From Chloroflexota bacterium (GTDB taxonomy: Bacteria > Chloroflexota > Limnocylindria > Limnocylindrales > CSP1-4): a DNA stretch of 20,593 bases. Shown in pieces: positions 13,042 through 20,593 of the stretch (position 1 is its first letter; each line of letters begins with the position of its first letter). The translations under genes and the position numbers were made by a program. The DNA lies in the NCBI GenBank assembly GCA_021785115.1, contig JAJYGO010000445.1, positions 3,741 through 24,333 on the forward strand. Direction: 5' to 3'. A model generated the notes under the pieces. It had not been told where the DNA came from. It did not search any database and saw nothing but the letters and a program-made list of their open reading frames with translations.

Positions 13042-13536
13042 ATGGCGAAGGATGCGTTCTCGTTCGACGTGGTCTCGGAGGTCGACCTGCAGGAGGTCCG
13101 CAACGCCGTCGACCAGGCGACCCGTGAGATCGGGACCCGGTTCGACTTCAAGGGAACCGACACGACCATCGGCCTCGACGAGGACCTCATCGAGATCCGC
13201 TCCTCCACCGAGGACCGGCTCCGGGCCGCCGTCGAGGTCCTGAAGGAGAAGGTGGTCCGCAGGGAGATCTCGCTGAAGGCCCTGCGGATGGGTCAGGTGC
13301 AGCCGGCGGCCCGCGGATCCTTCAAGCAGACCGTGAACGTGACCCGCGGGATCTCCGACGAGAAGGCGAGGGAGATCAACAAGTTCGTCCGCGGCCTGCC
13401 GGTCAAGGTCCAGGCTCAGGTGCAGGGCGACCAGCTCCGGATCACGGCCAAGAAGAAGGACGACCTGCAGGCCGTCATCCAGGCCCTGAAGGCCGAGGAC
13501 TTCGGCCTCCCCCTGCAGTTCACGAACTACCGGTAG
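13042..13536 (+). CDS. yajQ: YajQ family nucleotide-binding protein
   Basis: 164 residues, the usual family length. The N-terminus (FSFDVVSEVDLQEVRNAVDQ) and the blocks TRFDFKG, KEKVVRREISLKAL and NKFVRGLPVKVQAQVQGD are YajQ hallmarks. Members bind nucleotides; some bind cyclic di-GMP and act as regulators, and the precise role here is unknown. It is transcribed alone, apart from the tRNA-Tyr on the opposite strand upstream. Its 3' end overlaps that of htpX by 17 bases in convergent orientation. Confidence 0.95.
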   Translation: MAKDAFSFDVVSEVDLQEVRNAVDQATREIGTRFDFKGTDTTIGLDEDLIEIRSSTEDRLRAAVEVLKEKVVRREISLKALRMGQVQPAARGSFKQTVNVTRGISDEKAREINKFVRGLPVKVQAQVQGDQLRITAKKKDDLQAVIQALKAEDFGLPLQFTNYR

Positions 13537-14386
13537 CCGCCCGCGCCGCCAGCCGCTGCAGCCGCGCGATCCGCTGCGCCGTCGGCGGGTGCGTCGAGAA
13601 CAGGTTCGCGAACTCGACACGCCGCCCGGCCAGCGGGTTCACGATGAACAGGTGCGCCTCCGCGGGGCCGACGGTGGCAGGTGCCGGCACCTGCCGGGAC
13701 GCGGCCTCGAGCTTCCCCAACGCGCTCGCCAGCGCCAACGGGTCGCGCGAGAGCTCCGCGCCCGACTGGTCGGCCTGGTACTCGCGCGAGCGCGAGACGG
13801 CCATCTGGATCAGGCCCGCCGCGAGCGGCGCGAGGATCCACGCCACCAGGAACGCGAACGGCCCGAACGGGTTGCTCAGGCTGTCCCTGCTGCCGCCGAA
13901 CCAGAACGCCATGCGGGCGAGGAACGTGATCGACATGGCGATGCCGGCGGCGATCGACCCAATCAACACGTCGCGGTTGCGCACGTGCGAGAGCTCGTGG
14001 GCGAGGACCCCGCGCAGCTCTCGCTCGTCGACCAGCGCCAGGAGGCCCCGGGTCACCGAGACCGCAGCGTGGCTCGGACCGCGGCCGGTCGCGAACGCGT
14101 TCGGCTGTGCCATGTCGCTCATGTAGATCCGCGGCATCGGCAGGCCCTCGGCCTGCGTCAGCTCGCGGACGACCCGGTGGAGCCCCGGCTCCTGCTGCTC
14201 GGTGACGGGCCGCGATCGCGTGGTCGCGATGGCGATCCGGTCCGAGAACCAGTACATCGCGAAGTTGAACGCCAGCGCGAGCATCAGGGCCACCACCGCG
14301 CCCTGGCCCCCACCGAGCCACTGCCCGACCAGCACGAAGAGCCCGCCCAGGGCGGCGATCAGCACCCAGGTCTTGACCCTGTTCAC
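13520..14386 (-). CDS. htpX: HtpX membrane zinc metalloprotease
   Basis: 288-residue M48-family membrane protease that degrades damaged membrane proteins. Two N-terminal helices (about 4-50) precede the domain; the zinc site is HELSH in GVLAHELSHVRNRD, the third ligand is the Glu in SREYQADQ, and two further hydrophobic segments lie between them. The GTG at 14386 is chosen because GGAGGGGGG precedes it and the protein then begins at the standard first helix (NRVKTWVLIAALGGL). A 234-bp gap upstream holds an 8-bp hairpin, an OmpR-type direct repeat and the nuo operon end. Confidence 0.95.
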   Translation of the reverse strand: MNRVKTWVLIAALGGLFVLVGQWLGGGQGAVVALMLALAFNFAMYWFSDRIAIATTRSRPVTEQQEPGLHRVVRELTQAEGLPMPRIYMSDMAQPNAFATGRGPSHAAVSVTRGLLALVDERELRGVLAHELSHVRNRDVLIGSIAAGIAMSITFLARMAFWFGGSRDSLSNPFGPFAFLVAWILAPLAAGLIQMAVSRSREYQADQSGAELSRDPLALASALGKLEAASRQVPAPATVGPAEAHLFIVNPLAGRRVEFANLFSTHPPTAQRIARLQRLAARAATGSS

Positions 14387-14412
14387 GTTCGTCCCCCCTC
14401 CGCCCGTTCCCC

Positions 14413-14436
14413 CCGACCGGGATTCCTTCCGGTCGG
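14413..14436 (-). promoter_or_regulatory. Hairpin in the htpX leader
   Basis: CCGACCGG/CCGGTCGG (14413-14420 with 14429-14436), a perfect 8-bp stem with an 8-nt loop, 26 bp upstream of the htpX start. It could be a leader regulatory stem or an attenuator; there is no U-tract. Confidence 0.35.
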
Positions 14437-14537
14437 CCGGGCGTTCGTGTTCCCCGTGACGTGGAACGCCGGTCCTCGGTCGGCGCTTCCCGCCGGCCCG
14501 CCCCCGCGTCCCCCGTGCACGGATTCTCCCCCGCACG

Positions 14538-14553
14538 CCTGAAGGGAACCTGA
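14538..14553 (-). promoter_or_regulatory. Direct repeat resembling an OmpR-family operator upstream of htpX
   Basis: The minus strand reads TCAGG-TTCCCT-TCAGG, a 5-bp direct repeat with an 11-bp period, about 155 bp upstream of htpX. Head-to-tail repeats of this period are typical of OmpR/PhoB-family response regulators; an envelope-stress regulator of MprA type would suit htpX. The identification is tentative. Confidence 0.3.
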
Positions 14554-14600
14554 GAGAAGGCCGGGCGAGGCGGACGGGACGGACGGTCGGAGCGGACATG

Positions 14601-14618
14601 GCGGCCCGGCGCGGCCGC
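14601..14618 (-). terminator. Possible terminator of the nuo operon
   Basis: GCGGCC/GGCCGC (14601-14606 with 14613-14618), a perfect 6-bp stem with a 6-nt loop, located three bases past the nuoN stop. No U-tract follows. Confidence 0.35.
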
Positions 14619-14620
14619 TC

Positions 14621-16087
14621 TCAGCGGCCGACCAGCGCGGTGAGCGGCGCGAGCCGCGCGAACAGGTCGGGGAACACCCCGACGGCCAGCACGCCGAGCA
14701 TCGAGAGCCCGCCGACGGCCGTGGTCAGGCCCGGCAGCCCCGCCGCCGCCGGGCGGCCCGCGGCCGCCTCGTCCATCCACATCGTCCGGACGACGGCCAC
14801 GTAGTACACGAGCGAGATGACCGAGTTCACGATCATCGCGACCGCGAGCCACGGGCCGATGCCCCCGGCGTGGATGGCCGCGCGGAAGATGAACACCTTC
14901 CCCCAGAACCCCGCCATCGGCGGGATCCCGGCCAGCGACACCAGGCACACGGTCATCGAGGCGGCGGCGACCGGCGAGCGCGACCCGAGCCCGGCGAAGT
15001 CCTGCACCAGAAGGCCCGGGGACTCCCGCGCCACGCCGACGATCACGGCGAACGCGCCGAGGTTCATGACGCCGTAGATCAGCACGTACAGCACCACCGC
15101 CGAGAAGGCCTCGCGATCGACCGCCCCCCCGTGGGCGGCGAGGGCGAACGGCAGCAGCAGGTAGCCGGCCTGGGCGATCGACGAGTAGGCGAACAGCCGG
15201 ACGATCTGGCGCTGCTGCAGCGCCACCAGGTTCCCGACGAACATCGTGAACACGCTGACGATGGCGAAGATCGGCGCCCACACCGCGGCCTTCGGCAGGA
15301 ACCCGACGAACAGCACCTGCAGCAACCCGGCGAACCCGGCCGCCTTCGAGGCCACCGACAGGAACGCCGCCACCGGCGGCGGGGACCCCTCGTAGGTGTC
15401 GGGCGCCCAGAACTGGAACGGGAACGCGGAGACCTTGAACGCGAAGCCGACGACCACGAACAGGATCGCCGCCTCGGCCAGGGCGGTCCGGCCGGCTGCC
15501 CCGGCGAGCGCGTGGGCGATGCCGGCGAGGCGCGTCGTCCCGGTCACGCCGTAGACGAGGCTCATCCCGTAGAGCATCACGGCAGTCGACAGCACCCCGA
15601 TCACGAAGAACTTGAGCGATGCCTCGTTCGACCGCGGGTCGGCCTTGCGGAAGCCGGACAGCAGGAACGCCGGGGCCGACACGAGCTCGAGCGAGACGAA
15701 CAGCAGCAGCAGGTCGCGGGACGAGGACAGCGTCATCATCCCGAGGAACGACGAGAGCAGCAGCACGTAGTACTCGCCCTGCCACAGCCGCCCGTCGCGC
15801 ACGTACCGGTAGGAGAGGACCAGCACCACCAGCGCCGTCGACAGGAAGAACGCCGTGAACAGCACGGCGAAGTCGTCCACCACGAACGAGCCGCCGAACA
15901 GCACCCGGTGGGCCCCCGCCAGCGTCAGCGTCGCGACCAGCGCCGCCGCCGTCCCGAGGAACGCCAGCGGCATCGCCGCGTGCTTGCGCTCGCGCGGCAG
16001 GAACAGGTCGACGACCAGCACCACCAGGATGGTCCCGGCCATGATCAGCTCGGGCGCGAGGGCGTGGTAGTCGATGGTCGGATTCAT
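14621..16087 (-). CDS. nuoN: NADH-quinone oxidoreductase subunit N
   Basis: 488-residue antiporter-like membrane subunit of complex I, the proximal proton channel. Hallmarks are the LELVSAPAFLLSGF block with its key Glu, the Lys-containing helix FAFKVSAFPFQFWAPDTYEG followed by SPPPVAAFLSVASKAAGF, and IVRLFAYSSIAQAGY. The ATG at 16087 overlaps the nuoM stop; the longer frame upstream is the shadow of nuoM. It is the last gene of the nuo operon, as usual for the J-K-L-M-N order. Confidence 0.97.
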   Translation of the reverse strand: MNPTIDYHALAPELIMAGTILVVLVVDLFLPRERKHAAMPLAFLGTAAALVATLTLAGAHRVLFGGSFVVDDFAVLFTAFFLSTALVVLVLSYRYVRDGRLWQGEYYVLLLSSFLGMMTLSSSRDLLLLFVSLELVSAPAFLLSGFRKADPRSNEASLKFFVIGVLSTAVMLYGMSLVYGVTGTTRLAGIAHALAGAAGRTALAEAAILFVVVGFAFKVSAFPFQFWAPDTYEGSPPPVAAFLSVASKAAGFAGLLQVLFVGFLPKAAVWAPIFAIVSVFTMFVGNLVALQQRQIVRLFAYSSIAQAGYLLLPFALAAHGGAVDREAFSAVVLYVLIYGVMNLGAFAVIVGVARESPGLLVQDFAGLGSRSPVAAASMTVCLVSLAGIPPMAGFWGKVFIFRAAIHAGGIGPWLAVAMIVNSVISLVYYVAVVRTMWMDEAAAGRPAAAGLPGLTTAVGGLSMLGVLAVGVFPDLFARLAPLTALVGR

Positions 16088-17619
16088 CGGACGAAGATCC
16101 TCGCGAGGGACGTGACGGGGTCGTTCGTCACGCCGGTGACGATCGCCGGCACCAGGCCGAGCAGGACGATCCCGGCGACCATCGGTGCCCAGGCCGTCCA
16201 CTCGATGGCGGTGACGTCGCGCAGGCGGTGCTCCCGCCACGCCTCCGGCACCACCCCGAGGCCGACGCGCTGGATCGTCCACAGGAAGTAGCCGGCCGTG
16301 AGGATGGTGCCGATGCCGCCGAACACCATCAGGGTCCGGAACAGCGCGACGTTGCCAGCCGCCGGATGGTAGGCGGAGAAGAGCGCAAGCACCTCACCCC
16401 AGAAGCCGGCCAGCCCCGGCAGGCCGAGCGAGGCGATCGCGGTGAACCAGAACAGCGAGCCGAGGTGGCCGAGCTTCAGCATCATCCCGCCGCCGATCTC
16501 GTGGATCTGGCGGGTGTGGTAGCGGTCGTAGATGGCCCCGACCTCGAAGAACAGCATGCCGGTGATGAGCCCGTGGGCGACCATCGCGAAGATCGCCGCG
16601 TTGATGCCGATCGGCGAGAGCGTCGCGATGCCGAGCATCACGAAGCCCATGTGGCCGACCGACGAGTACGCGACGAGCCGCTTCAGGTCGCTCTGCGCCA
16701 GGCAGACGAGCGCCCCGTACACGATCGCGATGGTCCCGAGCACGCCGATCCACGGCGCCCACGCGCGGGCCGCGTCGGGAAGGATCGGCAGCGCGATCCG
16801 GATGAACCCGTAGCCCCCCATCTTCAGCAGGACCCCGGCCAGCAGCACGGACCCGACGGTCGGCGCCTCCGTGTGGGCGTCGGGCAGCCACGTGTGGAAC
16901 GGCCACACCGGGACCTTCACAGCGAAGCCGAGGAACACCGCGGCGAAGATCACGAGCTGCACGTCGCGGGCGAACGGGGCGGTCTGCGCGGCCCGCTGCA
17001 GCGCCAGGATGTCGAACGTGTGCGGCCGCGACTCGACGTACATCGCGAGGAACCCCAGCAGCATGACGACGCTGCCGAGCAGCGTGTACAGCAGGAACTT
17101 GACCGAGGCGTACTGGCGGTTGGCCGAGCCCCAGACCCCGATCATGAAGTACATCGGGATCAGCACGAGCTCCCAGAACACGAAGAACAGCAGGAGGTCG
17201 AACGCCACGAACGTGCCGGCCATGCCGGTCTCGAGCACCAGCATCAGCGCCAGGAACGCCTTCACCTTTCCCGGCCTCGGCACGATCTTCGTGGTGTAGA
17301 CGGCGCACAGGAACGTGAGCAGCAGGGTCAGCTCGAACAGCGGCAGGCTGATGCCGTCGACCCCCACGTGGTAGTGGGCGCCGAGGGCCGAGACCCACCG
17401 CGCGTCGACCGCGAACTGCAGCCCGGGGTGGTGTCCGTACCGGTAGCCAAACAGCATCGCGATCCCGATCGCGAGGGCCCCCCCGGTGAACACGACCGCC
17501 AGCGTCTTCACCAGCCGCTCGCCGCCCTCGTCGCGGACCGGCACGAGCGCGATCACGAGCGCCCCGACCGTCGGCAGGAACACGGCGAGGCTGACGGCCC
17601 ACTCGTGCCAGCCGCTCAC
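16084..17619 (-). CDS. nuoM: NADH-quinone oxidoreductase subunit M
   Basis: 511-residue antiporter-like proton channel of complex I. Conserved features are the Glu in FWELVLIPMYFMIGVWG, the signature PFHTWLPDAHTEAPTVGSVL, and the later Lys/His helix (SDLKRLVAYSSVGHMGFV). GTG at 17619 is preferred over the in-frame ATG at 17634 because GGGGAGGGG lies six bases upstream and the protein then starts at SGWHEWAVSLAVFLPTVG. The ATG would put that purine-rich site inside the coding sequence. It lies 64 bases after nuoL. Confidence 0.96.
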   Translation of the reverse strand: MSGWHEWAVSLAVFLPTVGALVIALVPVRDEGGERLVKTLAVVFTGGALAIGIAMLFGYRYGHHPGLQFAVDARWVSALGAHYHVGVDGISLPLFELTLLLTFLCAVYTTKIVPRPGKVKAFLALMLVLETGMAGTFVAFDLLLFFVFWELVLIPMYFMIGVWGSANRQYASVKFLLYTLLGSVVMLLGFLAMYVESRPHTFDILALQRAAQTAPFARDVQLVIFAAVFLGFAVKVPVWPFHTWLPDAHTEAPTVGSVLLAGVLLKMGGYGFIRIALPILPDAARAWAPWIGVLGTIAIVYGALVCLAQSDLKRLVAYSSVGHMGFVMLGIATLSPIGINAAIFAMVAHGLITGMLFFEVGAIYDRYHTRQIHEIGGGMMLKLGHLGSLFWFTAIASLGLPGLAGFWGEVLALFSAYHPAAGNVALFRTLMVFGGIGTILTAGYFLWTIQRVGLGVVPEAWREHRLRDVTAIEWTAWAPMVAGIVLLGLVPAIVTGVTNDPVTSLARIFVR

Positions 17620-17683
17620 GCCGCCCCTCCCCATCCGGTCGGTCTCGCCGTCGCCGTCCGCATCGTCCGCTCCTCCGGCTCTC

Positions 17684-19528
17684 TCAGATCGTCGTGATCA
17701 CGACCGCCAGCACGACCACGCCGACGAACAGGTAGACGGCGTAGCGCTGGACGTTCCCCGACTGCGCGTACCGCAGGACCCGCCCGAGCCCCCGGACCCC
17801 CGCGCCGGTCCCGTTCACGGCGCCGTCGAGGACCCGGCGGTCGAAGGCGTTCGCGAGGCGCGCGACCCGGTACTGGATCGGTCGAACGATGGCCCGCAGG
17901 TAGAGGAAGTCCAGGAAGTACTTGTTCTCGAGCAGCGCGGTCACCGGCCCCATGCGGAGCATCGGATCGGCGGCGCCGGCCGGACGCCGCGCGTACAGCG
18001 CGACCCCGAGCCCGATCCCTGCGAGCGCGACCGCCACCGACAGCGACGCGAGCGGGATCGAGAGCGCCTCGTGGGCGGCGGGGGCCCCGGCCGGGAAGTG
18101 CACCCAGTCGGCGAACACGCCCCCGAGGAACCCGGCGCCGATCGAGAGGGTCGCCAGCAGCACCATCGGGGCCGCCATGACGCCGGGCGACTCGTGCGGG
18201 CGCGCGCTCCCCCGGTACTCGCCGAAGAACGTGAGGATCAGCGCCCGCGTGACGTACAGCGCGGTCACGAACGCCGTGACCAGCCCCACGACGAAGATCG
18301 GGTCGTGGTGGGTGTGCCAGGCCGTCGCGATGATCTCGTCCTTGGAGAAGAACCCGGCGAAGGGCGGGATCCCCATCAGCGCCGCCGCGCCGATGAGGAA
18401 CGTCCAGAACGTGACCGGCATCCTTCGCCGGAGCCCGCCCATCTCGCTCATGCTGTTCGTGTGCGCCGCGTGGATGACCGACCCGGCGCCGTAGAAGAGC
18501 AGGGCCTTGAAGAACGCGTGGGTGAACAGGTGGAACAGGCCGGGCGTGAAGCCCTTCGGCCCCAGGCCGAGCCCGGCCATCATGTAGGCGAGCTGGCTGA
18601 TCGTCGAGTACGCGAGCACCCGCTTGATGTCGTCCTGCACCAGCGCGAGCAGCGCCGCGATCAGCATCGTGATCGCGCCGATCGTCCCGACGAACGCCAG
18701 GGCGTGGCCGCTCGGCGCATAGATCGCGAACAGCCGGGCGACCAGGTACACGCCGGCCGCAACCATGGTCGCCGCGTGGATCAGCGCCGACACGGGCGTC
18801 GGGCCGGCCATCGCGTCGGGCAGCCAGACGTGCAGCGGGAACTGTGCCGACTTGCCGATCGCGCCGCCGAACAGCAGGAGGGCCGAGACCGTGAGGATCC
18901 CGGTCCCGAGGTCGCCGTGGGCGATCTTCGCGGTGATCTCGGGGATGTTCGCCGTGCCGGCGGCCGCGGTGATCGCGAAGACGCCGAACAGGAACGGCAC
19001 GTCGCCGGTCTTCGTCACCAGGAAGGCCTTGATGCCGGCGTCGGAGTTCTCCTTCTCCTCCCACCAGTGCCCGATCAGGAAGTACGAGCAGATCCCGACG
19101 AGCTCCCAGCCGACCAGCAGCTGGAAGAGGTTGTCGGCGATCACCAGGTTCAGCATGGCCGCGGTGAACAGCGACAGGAACGCGTAGTAGATCGTGAATC
19201 GGCGGTCGCCCCGCATGTAGCCGAGCGAGTACACCTGCGAGCACAGCGAGACCAGCGTGATCACGACGAACATCACGGCCGTGAGGCCGTCGACGTGCTG
19301 GCCGACGTCGAGGTGCAGGCCCCCGACCGTCAGGAACGAGAGCGAGTCCTGCTGCACGGGATGGCCGGCCGCGATCTGCCCGAGAATCGCGAGCGAGAAC
19401 GCGAGGCCGAGCGCGACCGCTCCGATGCCGAGCTCCGCGCCCTTGCCCGGCAGGCGCTTGCCGAGGAACAGGGTGAGCACGAACGCCGCCGCCGGCAGCG
19501 CCGGGACGAGCCACGCGAGGCGGATCAC
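17684..19528 (-). CDS. nuoL: NADH-quinone oxidoreductase subunit L
   Basis: 614-residue distal proton-channel subunit of complex I with the lateral C-terminal helix extension. Conserved blocks include the Glu in LLVGWELVGICSYFLIG, the Lys in TKTGDVPFLFG, PLHVWLPDAMAGPTPVSALI, and DDIKRVLAYSTISQLAYM. The start is GTG at 19528 (VIRLAWLVPALP); no strong ribosome binding site is seen, and 46 bases separate it from nuoK. Confidence 0.97.
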   Translation of the reverse strand: MIRLAWLVPALPAAAFVLTLFLGKRLPGKGAELGIGAVALGLAFSLAILGQIAAGHPVQQDSLSFLTVGGLHLDVGQHVDGLTAVMFVVITLVSLCSQVYSLGYMRGDRRFTIYYAFLSLFTAAMLNLVIADNLFQLLVGWELVGICSYFLIGHWWEEKENSDAGIKAFLVTKTGDVPFLFGVFAITAAAGTANIPEITAKIAHGDLGTGILTVSALLLFGGAIGKSAQFPLHVWLPDAMAGPTPVSALIHAATMVAAGVYLVARLFAIYAPSGHALAFVGTIGAITMLIAALLALVQDDIKRVLAYSTISQLAYMMAGLGLGPKGFTPGLFHLFTHAFFKALLFYGAGSVIHAAHTNSMSEMGGLRRRMPVTFWTFLIGAAALMGIPPFAGFFSKDEIIATAWHTHHDPIFVVGLVTAFVTALYVTRALILTFFGEYRGSARPHESPGVMAAPMVLLATLSIGAGFLGGVFADWVHFPAGAPAAHEALSIPLASLSVAVALAGIGLGVALYARRPAGAADPMLRMGPVTALLENKYFLDFLYLRAIVRPIQYRVARLANAFDRRVLDGAVNGTGAGVRGLGRVLRYAQSGNVQRYAVYLFVGVVVLAVVITTI

Positions 19529-19574
19529 GCGGCGGCTCGCCGGGATCGGACGCGGCGCGGGCGGCGGGCGGGCG

Positions 19575-19883
19575 TCACCATTTCAGGAGGTGCACCTCGT
19601 CGACGTCGATGGTCTCGCGGCCCCGGTACAGGAGGATCACGATCGCGAGGCCGATCCCGACCTCGGCGGCCGCGATCGTGATCACGAACAGCGCGAAGAT
19701 CTGGCCCGTGAGCAGTTGGTCGCGCAGGTACTGCGAGAAGGCCACCAGGTTCAGGTTGACGGCGTTCAGCATCAGCTCGATCGACATCAGCACCAGCACG
19801 GCATTGCGCCTCGCGAGCACCCCGTAGACGCCGAGGGCGAACAGCACCGCCGAGAACGTCAACGGGAACATCAGGCCGATCAC
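19575..19883 (-). CDS. nuoK: NADH-quinone oxidoreductase subunit K
   Basis: 102-residue, three-helix membrane subunit of complex I. The two functional membrane glutamates are visible: E36 in [13 protein letters not shown] and E74 in [12 protein letters not shown]. The GTG at 19883 overlaps the nuoJ stop (GTGA); the longer open frame upstream is antisense noise over nuoJ. Confidence 0.97.
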   Translation of the reverse strand: MIGLMFPLTFSAVLFALGVYGVLARRNAVLVLMSIELMLNAVNLNLVAFSQYLRDQLLTGQIFALFVITIAAAEVGIGLAIVILLYRGRETIDVDEVHLLKW

Positions 19884-20374
19884 TCGGCATCCTCCTTCCG
19901 GGCGAGGACGATCGCCCCGATCAGGGCGGCGAGCAGCAGGATCGACACGACCTCGAACGGCAGGACGTAGCCGCGGAACAGGGCCCGGCCGACCTTCGCG
20001 GTCGCCGTGACGCTTGTCTGGATCTCCTTGCCGCCAAAGGCCCCCCACAGGAGGTAGACGAGCCCTCCCAGCACGACGAGCCCGACGATGGCGGCGAGCC
20101 CCCGCTGCTGGTTGTCCAGGGCCTCGCGCCCGATGGGAGCCCTCGTCAGCATCAGGGCGAACAGCAGCAGCACGACGATCGCCCCGACGTAGATCAGCAC
20201 CTGGACCCACGCCACGAACTCGGCCGCCAGCAGCAGGTAGGCGGCGCCCACGGAGGCCAGCGTGACCACCAGGTAGAGGGCGGCATGGACGACGTTCGTG
20301 CTGGTCACGATCCGGAAGCCGGCCAGGACCCCGACGAGCGCCACCAGGGTGAACGCGACCTCCGGCCCGGTCAC
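19880..20374 (-). CDS. nuoJ: NADH-quinone oxidoreductase subunit J
   Basis: 164-residue membrane subunit of complex I with five helices. The block [20 protein letters not shown], holding the pi-bulge helix, and the following LLLFALML are conserved. The GTG at 20374 overlaps the upstream stop as GTGA, so translation is coupled to the preceding gene. Confidence 0.96.
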   Translation of the reverse strand: MTGPEVAFTLVALVGVLAGFRIVTSTNVVHAALYLVVTLASVGAAYLLLAAEFVAWVQVLIYVGAIVVLLLFALMLTRAPIGREALDNQQRGLAAIVGLVVLGGLVYLLWGAFGGKEIQTSVTATAKVGRALFRGYVLPFEVVSILLLAALIGAIVLARKEDAE

Positions 20375-20593
20375 GATCCCCCCTCCTGCGCCCGGCGGCG
20401 GGCGGCCCTGACGGCGGCGGACTTGGCGCGGGACTCGGCCATGCGCTGGGGGCTCCCCTTGGCGAGCTCCTCCGCGAGCACGCGCTCGTAGGTCGCCTGG
20501 TCGGGCTCGACCTCGACGCGCGGGGCCCGAGCAGGGACGGCGGGGACGGGCGGCGTTGCAGCCGACGAGGGCGCCGGAGCCGCGGGCGCGGCG
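20371..20593 (-). CDS. nuoI: Probable C-terminal tail of NuoI (partial, 5' end outside window)
   Basis: About 73 residues, open to the window edge and ending in a TGA that overlaps the nuoJ start. The visible part is an Ala/Pro-rich linker followed by a charged helix ([14 protein letters not shown], then [19 protein letters not shown]). No iron-sulfur motif is inside the window. The assignment rests on operon order (nuoI normally precedes nuoJ) and on the extended tails of actinobacterial NuoI. It could instead be a separate small gene. Confidence 0.6.
   Translation of the reverse strand, partial: AAPAAPAPSSAATPPVPAVPARAPRVEVEPDQATYERVLAEELAKGSPQRMAESRAKSAAVRAARRRAQEGGS

Noticed and set aside
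11594..13243. Long plus-strand open frame (549 codons) opposite the HTH array and across riboswitch D and the tRNA
   Set aside because: It runs through a tRNA gene and a riboswitch, is low in hydrophobic structure and reads antisense to the convincing HTH repeats. Long antisense frames are expected at this GC content.
1..20593. CRISPR array, insertion sequence or integrase-type mobile element
   Set aside because: No regularly spaced direct repeats, transposase or recombinase motifs, or terminal inverted repeats were seen, although the island sits next to a tRNA gene. The tRNA 3' end has no obvious second copy.

Overview
The window comes from a very GC-rich bacterium, most likely an actinobacterium and possibly an uncultured lineage. 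The basis is strong G/C third positions, many GTG starts, GTGA/ATGA start-stop overlaps, an Ala/Pro-rich tail on the protein next to nuoJ, and a yajQ gene that looks leaderless. The species cannot be named from the sequence.

Three blocks are visible. (1) 1-6303, minus strand: seven tightly coupled genes in the order HyfC-HyfE-HyfF-HyfG-ferredoxin-HyfI-HyfB (the last cut by the window edge). They encode a membrane complex related to group 4 [NiFe] hydrogenases and complex I. The large subunit lacks the nickel-binding cysteines, so it resembles the 'energy-converting hydrogenase related' (Ehr) complexes rather than a true hydrogenase. (2) About 6304-12725: a compact accessory island of four transcription units, two of them divergent. 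(3) 12887-20593: housekeeping genes: tRNA-Tyr, yajQ, htpX, and the distal part of a complex I operon (nuoI tail, nuoJ, K, L, M, N).

The main result is that four separate copies of the fluoride (crcB) riboswitch can be read by eye between 6304 and 12680. One precedes each of: the Ehr-like operon; an operon of three Cys-rich (probable zinc) proteins plus a histidine phosphatase; a small membrane protein/Nudix/HEAT-repeat operon; and an operon led by a protein made of six tandem helix-turn-helix units. Each aptamer shows stem 1, a conserved AA, stem 2, the UGAUG block, and a loop-3' pseudoknot that covaries between copies (GAAGC/GCUUC, GGAGC/GCUCC, GAGGC/GCCUC). Each has a sigma-70-type promoter with a 17-nt spacer just upstream. 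In each, the 3' pseudoknot strand can instead pair with downstream sequence, usually the ribosome binding site, which fits fluoride-ON control.

The four units therefore look like one fluoride-responsive gene island. No CrcB/Fluc or CLC-F exporter is in the window. How the proteins cooperate is inference: an ion-translocating redox-type membrane complex, plus soluble zinc, phosphatase, Nudix and DNA-binding proteins, induced together by fluoride.
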